DNA of 7,345 nucleotides from NCBI GenBank assembly GCA_902765035.1, contig CACWYF010000090.1, positions 1 to 7,345 of the forward strand, given 5' to 3'. The DNA is from an uncultured Eubacteriales bacterium (GTDB taxonomy: Bacteria; Bacillota; Clostridia; Peptostreptococcales; Anaerovoracaceae). Numbering within the stretch: position 1 is the stretch's first letter; the number at the start of each line of letters is the position of its first letter. Below the pieces are notes generated by a model. The model made no database searches. It was given only the letters and a program-made list of their open reading frames with translations, and was not told the origin of the DNA. The position numbers and the translations under genes were made by a program. This document shows, piece after piece, positions 1-6,281 of the stretch.

Positions 1-576
1 GCCGGTGTCTGCAGCGTCATCAGATGTCTCATCCACATCACCGTGCAGCAGATTGGTAAGTGTCGATTTGCCGACACCCGAAGGTCCTGCAAGTGCAACG
101 TTCCTTCCTTTGATTATCTCTCTCAGAGCTTCAAGCCCTTCGCCCGTATTGCCGTTTACAGCGACCACAGGATAAATATCCCCGTATATCGCCATTGCGG
201 CCTCGAGTTCCTCCGTACTGACAAGATCTTTCTTGGTTATGCATACAGCCGGAGTGATGCCTTTAAGTTCACAGCCTGCGAGAAGCTTGTCTATAACAGG
301 GTAATTCACGTCAGGTTCTTTAACTGAAAACACGACCACCAGCATATCGAGGTTCGATACGGGTGGTCTTGTCATGAAATTGCGTCTCTCTACGACCCGG
401 TTGATAACGCATTCATTGTCGCAATCGTGCTTGTCGATCTCAAATTCTACGATATCACCGACGTAAATGAGTTCTTTATTTCTCTTGAGGTTGCCTCTGG
501 CTTTGCCCATGACAGCCTTCTCGCCGTCATGGACAAAGTAGAAACCTCCGATTCCTTTAATGACTCTTCCGATCAT
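1..576 (-). CDS. rsgA: Ribosome small-subunit-dependent GTPase RsgA, N-terminal part (gene runs off the left edge)
   Basis: RsgA (YloQ/CpgA in Bacillus) is a circularly permuted GTPase that binds the 30S subunit and acts late in its maturation. The first 192 residues are present. An OB-fold-like region covers about residues 1-68 (starts MIGRVIKGIGG), followed by the family-typical RRNFMTRPPVSNLDMLVVV stretch (64-82). Next come a G4-type motif TKKD (114-117), a G5-like region near 139-147 and the P-loop GPSGVGKST (164-172). The order G4-G5-G1 is the circular permutation that defines the family. The G2 and G3 motifs and the C-terminal zinc-binding Cys/His cluster lie beyond the window. I translated this frame directly; it stays open from the ATG at 574-576 to base 1. 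The start lies 15 bases after the prkC stop with only a weak GGAA-type ribosome binding site, so translation may be coupled to prkC. The first G4 residue is Thr rather than the usual Asn, a variant also seen in other GTPases. Identification is firm. Confidence 0.95.
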   Translation of the reverse strand, partial: MIGRVIKGIGGFYFVHDGEKAVMGKARGNLKRNKELIYVGDIVEFEIDKHDCDNECVINRVVERRNFMTRPPVSNLDMLVVVFSVKEPDVNYPVIDKLLAGCELKGITPAVCITKKDLVSTEELEAAMAIYGDIYPVVAVNGNTGEGLEALREIIKGRNVALAGPSGVGKSTLTNLLHGDVDETSDDAADTG

Positions 577-591
577 AAAGATTCAGTTCCG

Positions 592-2334
592 TTACCCTTC
601 AGGAGTCTCAGCCGGCTTCTCTTCAGACTGATTATCTGCAGGTTCTTCTGTTTCCGTTTCTTCCGGTGTTACAGGTGCAGGTTCAGGGCCCGAGCTGACC
701 TGGATGTCTATGCTTGTGCCCTTGTCCAGGAGCGAATTAGCCTGATACTGCTGATAGATAACGTATCCCTTGTCTATGGAGTTGTCCCAGTCGTAGTCGA
801 CCCTTCCGACTCTGAAGCCCTCTTCCTTGATGCGGGTCTTCGCCTCTTCAAGGGAGAGACCAGTGACTGAAGGAACTGTTCCCTTCTCGGTTCCCTTACC
901 GTCAGAAACCTCGATGTTTATCTTGCTCTCCTTGTCGAGAGGAGTGCCTCTTTCCGGATCCTGAGCAAGAACCGTGCCTTCTTCAGCAGGGTCTGTGACC
1001 ATCTTGACATTACCAAGAACGTAGCCGTATTCCTTGAGATACTCTTCGACATCCTCCTGTTTCATGCCCACGACATTCGGTACGACGCCTTCCTTGCTGC
1101 CCTTGGAGATGTGTACAGTGATGGTACCCTCCTTAGGAGCTTCCTGTCCCGGCTCAGGGTCCTGAGTGCAAACCTTGCCTTCAGGATAGTCATTGGAATA
1201 AATGTCTTTGCCCTTCTTGATGCTGAAGCCTTCCTCTTCGGCCTTTGCCTTGGCTTCATCAAACGAGAGGCCTCTGAGTTCAGGTGCCGGCTTGGTCGAT
1301 GAGAAAACGCCCATCTTCCATGCTGCGAACCAGCCGCCTGCTGCGAGAAGGAGAATGATGACAGCTGCGATGATCGCATTTCTTTTGCCTTTTTTCTTCT
1401 TCTTTTTCCTCTTGACTTCAGCTGCTTCTTCTTCAGCAGCCTCAGCAGCCATGCGCTTTCTGTTCTTCTCGATCACATCGCTGGAAGCGAAAACTGACGT
1501 TCCGGCCACATCTGTAACGAACGAGATGTTGTCGAGTTCCTCGATCAGTTCCTCGGCACTTGAGTATCTGTTGGTCTGATACTTGCTGGTAGCCTTCATG
1601 ACGCATCTCTCGAGTGCAGGCGGGATCCCCGCTACAAGCTCGTCACTCGGAGGAGTAATCTCCTCGTTGATGTGCTTGAGAGCTACTGTTACAGGGTTCT
1701 CTCCGTCAAACGGAACTCTGCCCGTCAGCATCTCATACATAACGATACCGAGCGAATAGATGTCCGATCTCTCATCCACATAGTTGCCTCTGGCCTGTTC
1801 AGGCGAGAAGTAGTGGACGGATCCGACGATCTTGCTGCCTGTGGAAAGAGTTGCATCATTGACAGCCCTTGCGATACCGAAGTCAGCCAGCTTGACTATG
1901 CCGTCGTTGGTGATCATTATGTTGTGCGGCTTGACGTCTCTGTGGATTATCTTGTTCTTGTGAGCGACCTTAAGAGCAGAAGCAACCTGCTTGCTGATGT
2001 CGATCACCTTCTTGTAATCCATAGGCGCTTCGTCTTCGATGATGTCGTTGAGAGTGCGGCCCTCGATGAGCTCCATAACAATATAGTTGATGTTGCCCTC
2101 TCTGCCTACGTCATATACGCCTACTATATTAGGATGTGTAAGACCTGCGGCCGCCTGAGATTCTCTTTTGAAGTTCTCGACGAACGTAGCGTCTTTGGTA
2201 AATTCCGGTCTGAGTATCTTGATCGCGATGAATCTGTTGAGAAGTCTGTCTTTACCCTTGTAAACGACAGCCATACCACCGTCACCGATCTTCTCAAGCA
2301 GCTCGTACCGGCCTGAAAGTAATCTGCTGCTCAT
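592..2334 (-). CDS. prkC: PASTA-domain membrane Ser/Thr protein kinase (PrkC/Stk1/PknB type)
   Basis: This 580-residue single-pass kinase phosphorylates Ser/Thr on cytoplasmic proteins in response to peptidoglycan fragments or lipid II bound outside the cell. The kinase domain spans about residues 10-270: glycine-rich loop GDGGMAVVYKG (17-27), ATP-anchoring Lys39 in AIK, catalytic HRDVKPHN (131-138, Asp133), DFG (151-153), an activation loop with Thr162, Ser164 and Thr165, and SPEQ (177-180) in the APE position. All catalytic residues are present. A Glu/Ala-rich stretch and a basic cluster KRKKKKKKGKR (308-318) precede one membrane helix (about 319-339), so the C-terminus is extracellular. 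Three PASTA repeats follow at about 349-411, 416-478 and 485-548; the first lacks the usual VP start. The protein ends in a Pro/Glu/Thr-rich tail (550-580). The ATG at 2334 lies 4 bases after the stp stop and 8 bases after GGAGGA (2343-2348) inside the end of stp, so the two are translationally linked. Assignment is certain; the ligand is inferred from the family. Confidence 0.98.
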   Translation of the reverse strand: MSSRLLSGRYELLEKIGDGGMAVVYKGKDRLLNRFIAIKILRPEFTKDATFVENFKRESQAAAGLTHPNIVGVYDVGREGNINYIVMELIEGRTLNDIIEDEAPMDYKKVIDISKQVASALKVAHKNKIIHRDVKPHNIMITNDGIVKLADFGIARAVNDATLSTGSKIVGSVHYFSPEQARGNYVDERSDIYSLGIVMYEMLTGRVPFDGENPVTVALKHINEEITPPSDELVAGIPPALERCVMKATSKYQTNRYSSAEELIEELDNISFVTDVAGTSVFASSDVIEKNRKRMAAEAAEEEAAEVKRKKKKKKGKRNAIIAAVIILLLAAGGWFAAWKMGVFSSTKPAPELRGLSFDEAKAKAEEEGFSIKKGKDIYSNDYPEGKVCTQDPEPGQEAPKEGTITVHISKGSKEGVVPNVVGMKQEDVEEYLKEYGYVLGNVKMVTDPAEEGTVLAQDPERGTPLDKESKINIEVSDGKGTEKGTVPSVTGLSLEEAKTRIKEEGFRVGRVDYDWDNSIDKGYVIYQQYQANSLLDKGTSIDIQVSSGPEPAPVTPEETETEEPADNQSEEKPAETPEG

Positions 2335-2338
2335 TTGA

Positions 2339-3073
2339 TCAATCCTCCGCTAAATTAATGCATATAACAGAGATATTATCGTTACCCCCATTGTCATTAG
2401 CCAGCGAGACAAGATCCTCGGCGCATATCATCATGTCGTCGAATCTTCCTACGGTATGCAGGATAGTCTCGTCGTCGACTTCATCATATAACCCGTCGCT
2501 GCAGAGCAGAACTCTGTCTCCGCTGTTGACCGGCACACTGAAGCAGTCAGGCTCATTGTTGGCATTAGCCCCTATTGCTCTGGTGATAACGTTCTTCCTG
2601 GCGTGGTGATGAGCTTCATCTCTTGAAATAGCCCCCATCTTTACAAGATCATTCACGTATGTGTGATCGTCCGTTATCTGCTGTATGAGTCCGTCATGAA
2701 TCAGATACACCCTGCTGTCCCCTACGTTGGCAACATACATCTCGCCGTCTCTGATGTACGCAAAAGCAAGTGTTGTAGCCATTCCGCTGTACTGCGGCTT
2801 GGACTCGGACAGTCTGATGATGAACTGATTGACGTATCTGACCGCGGCTCTGAGATATCTGAAGATCTCATCGCGTCCGTCAAGCCATTCAGGAGGATTG
2901 TGTCTGATGAATTTCTCAAGTGCATCCAGTGCGGACTGGCTTGCGATCTCACCGGATCTGTTGCCGCCGACTCCGTCAGCAAGCATGTAGAAATTCACAT
3001 CCTCCATCACCTTGACAGCGTCTTCGTTGGTAGGTCTCCTCCGTCCGCCGTCAGTCATATAACCAATTCTCAT
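2339..3073 (-). CDS. stp: PP2C-family Ser/Thr protein phosphatase (Stp/PrpC)
   Basis: This 244-residue, metal-dependent cytoplasmic phosphatase is expected to reverse phosphorylation by the kinase encoded next to it and to dephosphorylate the kinase itself. The bacterial PP2C motifs appear in order: TNEDAV (15-20), ADGVGG followed by GE (32-42), GMATT (97-101), ANVGDSRVYL (115-124), TDDHTYV (134-140), NVITRAIG (161-168), CSDGLYDEV (191-199) and GGNDNISV (229-236). The metal-binding aspartates Asp18, Asp33, Asp193 and Asp232 are all present, so the enzyme should be active. Length matches the short, single-domain Stp/PrpC type; there is no membrane or sensor domain. The ATG at 3073 is preceded by GGAGAAGGG (3079-3087). 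Upstream is a 52-base gap and a promoter-like element inside rsmB, so stp is probably the first gene of a stp-prkC-rsgA transcript. Confidence 0.97.
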   Translation of the reverse strand: MRIGYMTDGGRRRPTNEDAVKVMEDVNFYMLADGVGGNRSGEIASQSALDALEKFIRHNPPEWLDGRDEIFRYLRAAVRYVNQFIIRLSESKPQYSGMATTLAFAYIRDGEMYVANVGDSRVYLIHDGLIQQITDDHTYVNDLVKMGAISRDEAHHHARKNVITRAIGANANNEPDCFSVPVNSGDRVLLCSDGLYDEVDDETILHTVGRFDDMMICAEDLVSLANDNGGNDNISVICINLAED

Positions 3074-3125
3074 ATGATCCCTTCTCCGTTGTTGTATTTT
3101 GTATGTTCCTACTGCATTCAGAGAA

Positions 3126-4568
3126 TCAAAAACTCTTCTCTATTATACAGTAATAAAAACCTATCACGTTATTATAGGGCAAAATCGTGCGCATTTCAAC
3201 AATACGGGCAAAACCGCTTTCATTGTTTCGAGCAAGGTCCCATGCACCGTGAGAGTCTTCTTCCTGTTCACACGAAGCCCTTCTGTCCATAAAACGCCTG
3301 ACAACACCCTCATTCTCGTCCCTGTTGAGAGTGCAGGTCGAGTAGCATATCCGCCCTCCGGGACGGGTATATCTGAATGCGTTCTTAAGAATCTCAAGTT
3401 GAGTATCCGTAAGGCCTGCATATTCACTGACATCCGTCCTGAGCCTGATCTCAGGCTTGGTGCTCATCACTCCGAGCCCGGAACACGGAACATCGGCAAG
3501 CACATAATCGAACTGCCCTTCAAGGCTGCTGTCATACTGTGTACCGTCCATGAGTCGTGTCTCAATGATATCCGTGCCCGTCCTTGCGGCCGAAGCCTTG
3601 ATGAGCTCAAGTCTGTGCTCATGGATATCGCAGGCTGTGACCGAGCCCTCATTGCCCATCATCTCAGCCATCATCGTGGACTTGCCGCCCGGCGCCGCAC
3701 ACATGTCAAGTACCTTGCTGCCCGGCTCAGGTGCCAGAGCACTTACCGCAAGCATGGATGACAGGCTCTGCACCGTGAAATGCCCTTTCCTGTACAGGTC
3801 AGACTCGATGATGCCTCTTCCCGAGGCCTTCACTGCGGCGCCTCGCACATATCCCTCCTCAGGATGCAGCTCACCGGCTCCGATGTGCTGTCTGTCAGCA
3901 TCAGAAAGCTTTCCTTCTTCAGTGAGCATCTCACCGTCGATAGCATCTTCTGCTTTTATGCTTGCTCCGGCGAGGTCAGCTATAAGCTGCTCCTTGGTCG
4001 TCTTCAGAGTGTTGACTCTCAGTATCACTTCGGGAGGCTCATTCAGTCCGCGAAGGATGCTTTCGGCCTCCTCGCCATACTGCGAAGTGATGAGTGAAAC
4101 GAGGTCCTCCGGCATCGAGTACTGTACAGACAGCCTCTTCACCGGGTCCCCTATGCCTTTTATAAATTCAGGCTCGAACTCATCTCTTCTGCGGATATAT
4201 GACCTCAGGACCGCGTTGATGAACCTGTCAGTTCCGCGGGCTGTTTTGCGCGCAAGTGCCACTGCTTCATTGACTGCGGCGTGATCCGGGACGGAATCCA
4301 TCTCGCGGATCGCGTAGAGTCCCATCCTGAGGATTATCAGGGTCCGTGTTTTGATGCCCTTAAGCCCGTTGGATGCAAGCATCCCGGTGATGTGATCAAG
4401 GGTGATGGTCTGCCTGATCGTTCCTTTTACCAGATTGCGAACAAAGCTATCCCTGCAGCCTTTGTGGCGAGAGATAGCTTCATTTAATGCCATATTCGAA
4501 TATGCGCCGTCTGAGTATACGCTTTTAAGAGCCTCAAACGCCGTCAACCAGTCCGATGAATGACTCAC
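3126..4568 (-). CDS. rsmB: 16S rRNA (cytosine-967-C5)-methyltransferase RsmB
   Basis: RsmB uses S-adenosylmethionine to methylate C5 of a 16S rRNA cytosine (C967 in E. coli). Residues 1 to about 130 form the NusB-like RNA-binding domain, including DHAAVNEAVALA (95-106) and DRFINAVLR (114-122). The Rossmann-fold methyltransferase follows, with the SAM-binding motif VLDMCAAPGGKS (286-297), motif IV DVPCSGLG (359-366) and motif VI STCTLNRDENEG (410-421). The two cysteines of the m5C mechanism, Cys362 and Cys412 (the nucleophile in this family is the one in the TC motif), are both present. At 480 residues it is longer than the usual 430-450; the excess appears to lie between about residues 206 and 256, before GHFTVQSLSS. 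The start is GTG: no other start codon lies between it and the peptidase stop 2 bases upstream. The GGAGG that serves it (4584-4588) is unusually far away (15 bases). The last codons overlap a promoter-like element. Confidence 0.97.
   Translation of the reverse strand: MSHSSDWLTAFEALKSVYSDGAYSNMALNEAISRHKGCRDSFVRNLVKGTIRQTITLDHITGMLASNGLKGIKTRTLIILRMGLYAIREMDSVPDHAAVNEAVALARKTARGTDRFINAVLRSYIRRRDEFEPEFIKGIGDPVKRLSVQYSMPEDLVSLITSQYGEEAESILRGLNEPPEVILRVNTLKTTKEQLIADLAGASIKAEDAIDGEMLTEEGKLSDADRQHIGAGELHPEEGYVRGAAVKASGRGIIESDLYRKGHFTVQSLSSMLAVSALAPEPGSKVLDMCAAPGGKSTMMAEMMGNEGSVTACDIHEHRLELIKASAARTGTDIIETRLMDGTQYDSSLEGQFDYVLADVPCSGLGVMSTKPEIRLRTDVSEYAGLTDTQLEILKNAFRYTRPGGRICYSTCTLNRDENEGVVRRFMDRRASCEQEEDSHGAWDLARNNESGFARIVEMRTILPYNNVIGFYYCIIEKSF
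3164..3199 (-). promoter_or_regulatory. Predicted sigma-A (sigma-70 type) promoter for stp-prkC-rsgA inside the 3' end of rsmB
   Basis: On the minus strand, TTGAAA (3194-3199; five of six bases match TTGACA) is followed by exactly 17 bases and then TATAAT (3171-3176), a perfect -10 box. Transcription would start near 3164, giving a leader of about 90 bases before the stp ATG. The element is inside rsmB codons: the -10 box spells part of the Leu-Pro-Tyr-Asn segment near the C-terminus. The surrounding 75 bases are clearly more AT-rich than the rest of rsmB. The match is directly visible; its activity is inferred. A second TATAAT (3142-3147) has no good -35 at the right distance. Confidence 0.6.
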
Positions 4569-4570
4569 AG

Positions 4571-5278
4571 TTAGTTTCTTCTGCCTCCTGCAAGGACAAG
4601 AATTCTGAGAAGGCTGGCGACAGCCGTAGCGAGTGCAGCAACATATGTCATTGCAGCAGCTCTGAGGACCTCTCTTGATCCTGTGTAGTCATTTTCGTTG
4701 ACCATGCCCAGAACTCTCATCTGCTCAAGAGCTCTGTTGGATGCGTTGAATTCCACCGGAAGTGTAACGAGGTGGAAGAGTATTACGAACAGGAAGCAGA
4801 CTACTCCGATCGTGAACATCATGCTGCCGTAAGGTGACATGGTAGACATGATCAGTCCGAAGAATATGAGAGGCCATGACATCATCTGAGTCAGATTTAC
4901 CAGAGGCACGATGTTGTTCCTGAAAGAAAGAGGTGCATAATGCGTTGCATCCTGGATCGCGTGCCCTACCTCGTGGCATGCGATGGACATCGATGCGATC
5001 GACGGAGTGCTGTATACCTCCCTTGAAAGATTGAGGGTCTTTGTCTTCGGATCATAGAAGTTAATAAGGGAATTGCCGCCGTTTACTATTTTGATCTGGA
5101 CATCCCTAAGTCCGTTGGCATCCATCATCTTTCTGGCTGCATCGCCGCCGGTTATCCCGCGGCTGTTGGCTACCCGTGAATACGTCCTGTATGCGCTGCT
5201 GATCCTTGCCTGTGTGATGAAGGTGAAGATCATAGCCGGGATCAGTACGAACCACGAATAATCATAATAGTAGTACAT
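4571..5278 (-). CDS. yugP: YugP-family integral membrane zinc metallopeptidase
   Basis: This 235-residue membrane protein belongs to the family of B. subtilis YugP (Zn_peptidase_2 type). The zinc site is HEVGH (102-106) within SIACHEVGHAIQDA; Glu103 would be the catalytic base. A glutamate at 177 in PVEFNAS, conserved as I recall it in this family, may be the third zinc ligand. Hydrophobic segments at about 8-22, 122-145, 152-173 and 207-230 suggest four membrane passes with the catalytic helix between the first two. The soluble region 40-100 contains GGDAARKMM and a DPKTKTLNLS segment typical of the family. The ATG at 5278 has a strong AGGAGGT site 7 bases upstream (GGAGG at 5286-5290). The stop is 2 bases before the rsmB GTG, so these genes are tightly coupled. 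The substrate is not known to me, and its place among translation genes does not settle it. Confidence 0.93.
   Translation of the reverse strand: MYYYYDYSWFVLIPAMIFTFITQARISSAYRTYSRVANSRGITGGDAARKMMDANGLRDVQIKIVNGGNSLINFYDPKTKTLNLSREVYSTPSIASMSIACHEVGHAIQDATHYAPLSFRNNIVPLVNLTQMMSWPLIFFGLIMSTMSPYGSMMFTIGVVCFLFVILFHLVTLPVEFNASNRALEQMRVLGMVNENDYTGSREVLRAAAMTYVAALATAVASLLRILVLAGGRRN
4584..4588 (-). promoter_or_regulatory. Ribosome binding site of rsmB, unusually far from its GTG start
   Basis: GGAGG inside the last codons of the peptidase gene ends 15 bases before the rsmB GTG, against a usual 5-10. No ATG, GTG or TTG lies closer in frame. The combination of GTG and long spacing suggests reduced initiation, or re-initiation by ribosomes ending on the peptidase gene 2 bases upstream. 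Confidence 0.6.
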
Positions 5279-5303
5279 TCCAATACCTCCTGTGAATTGA
5301 CTC

Positions 5304-5323
5304 CCGGCGCTGCCTGCAGCCGG
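5304..5323 (-). other. GC-rich bulged hairpin between fmt and the peptidase gene
   Basis: In the transcript, CCGGCTG and CAGCGCCGG can pair as a 7-base-pair stem with a 2-base bulge and a CAGG loop. It sits in the 60-base gap after the fmt stop and about 14 bases before the peptidase ribosome binding site. No U-run follows, so it is not an intrinsic terminator. It could stabilise an mRNA end or be incidental. Confidence 0.3.
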
Positions 5324-5338
5324 AATGCCTTTACCGTC

Positions 5339-6280
5339 CTAATCCTGCTGAGCCGTGAAACGGTCACCGGCGCTCAGCTTGTGCCCTCTCATGAAGTCAC
5401 CTGCGCTCATGCGCTTTTTGCCCTGAAGCTGCTGCTCTAATACCTTGAGCCTGCCCTCAGAGCAGTTTATGACATAATAGTTCTTGCCTGTTTCGCTGAC
5501 AGTGCCCGGCTCTCCGTCCGGCTCGCCCTCCAGAACCTCTGCTCTGTAGAACTTCACCTGGAGCCCGTCAAGGTAGCTGTAGCATGCAGGCCATTCGAGG
5601 TATGCCCTGATCTTCCTTTCGATGGCCTCTGCCGGCTCGCTGAAGTCAGTCATACCGTCTGTCTTATTTATCATTTTAGCATAAGACGACTTGCTGTCAT
5701 CCTGTTTTTCATAAACAGCAGTTCCGTCAGCGATGTGAGGAATTGTCTCAACCAGCAGCTGCGCACCCGCCTCCGCGAGGATCTTAGTCACCTCTGTGAT
5801 GTTCCTGCCGCGGATATCGCATGCGACCTTGCTGATCATGTCGCCCGTATCGAGCCCCTCTTCCATCTTCATGATGGTCACGCCCGACTCATCAAGCCCG
5901 TTCAGGATAGCAGCCTGCATAGGTGCTGCGCCCCTGAGGTCAGGAAGAAGCGAGCCATGGACGTTGATGCATCCGAGCCTAGGGATCTCAAGCACATCGC
6001 GCGGCAGTATCTGGCCGAAAGCAGCAACCACGATCATGTCAGGTGCGATGCTTCTGAGTCTCTCCTTCAGCTCCTCATCCTTTCTGAGTCTCAGCGGCTG
6101 AGCAACTTCAAGTCCGTTCTCCACAGCAAGCTGCTTGACGGCAGACAGGATCATCTTATTCCTGTTGCCCTTTCTGTCTGGCTGAGTGATGACAAGGGGG
6201 ATGTCATATCCTGCATCTATTAAAGCCCTGAGGGAACACGCCGCGAATTCCGGCGTTCCCATGAATACTATCTTAAGCAA
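5339..6280 (-). CDS. fmt: Methionyl-tRNA formyltransferase Fmt
   Basis: Fmt transfers the formyl group from 10-formyltetrahydrofolate to Met-tRNAfMet for translation initiation. With the start chosen here it has 313 residues, normal for the family. The N-terminal formyltransferase fold begins MLKIVFMGTPEFAA and holds the active-site residues Asn106 and His108 in INVHGSLLPDLRG (105-117) and Asp144 in EGLDTGDM (141-148). GAAPMQAAILNG (117-128) is also typical. The C-terminal OB-fold tRNA-binding domain begins near residue 208, with RKIRAYLEWPACYSY as its recognisable start. I place the start at TTG 6278-6280 rather than the in-frame ATG at 6296-6298: GAGGAG lies 7 bases before TTG, homologues begin M-KIVFMGTPEF, and the ATG would add six basic or polar residues and overlap def by 17 bases. 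The TTG comes one base after the def stop, so translation is coupled to def. Confidence 0.97.
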   Translation of the reverse strand: MLKIVFMGTPEFAACSLRALIDAGYDIPLVITQPDRKGNRNKMILSAVKQLAVENGLEVAQPLRLRKDEELKERLRSIAPDMIVVAAFGQILPRDVLEIPRLGCINVHGSLLPDLRGAAPMQAAILNGLDESGVTIMKMEEGLDTGDMISKVACDIRGRNITEVTKILAEAGAQLLVETIPHIADGTAVYEKQDDSKSSYAKMINKTDGMTDFSEPAEAIERKIRAYLEWPACYSYLDGLQVKFYRAEVLEGEPDGEPGTVSETGKNYYVINCSEGRLKVLEQQLQGKKRMSAGDFMRGHKLSAGDRFTAQQD

Positions 6281-6281
6281 T

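Noticed and set aside
1381..1413. A-rich coding-strand run in prkC as a possible frameshift site
   Set aside because: The six-A run is framed AAA AAA GGC, not the A AAA AAG arrangement needed for classic -1 slippage. The frame continues intact into the membrane helix and PASTA repeats.
1672..2316. A 214-codon open frame on the plus strand opposite the kinase domain
   Set aside because: It lies wholly antisense to prkC, whose catalytic motifs are unmistakable. Its translation resembles no family and it has no good ribosome binding site; it is a by-product of codon bias.
3112..3140. Possible hairpin AGAGAA/TTCTCT across the rsmB stop
   Set aside because: The stem is six pairs, mostly AT, with a loop of about ten bases and no following U-run, so it is not a credible terminator.
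2663..3292. A 209-codon plus-strand open frame crossing the stp-rsmB gap
   Set aside because: It is antisense to the N-terminal half of stp and the end of rsmB, with no recognisable domain. Crossing the 52-base gap appears to be chance.
3550..4284. A 244-codon plus-strand open frame
   Set aside because: It is antisense to rsmB, which is intact with all motifs. The translation is Ser/Ala-rich low-complexity sequence typical of a shadow frame.
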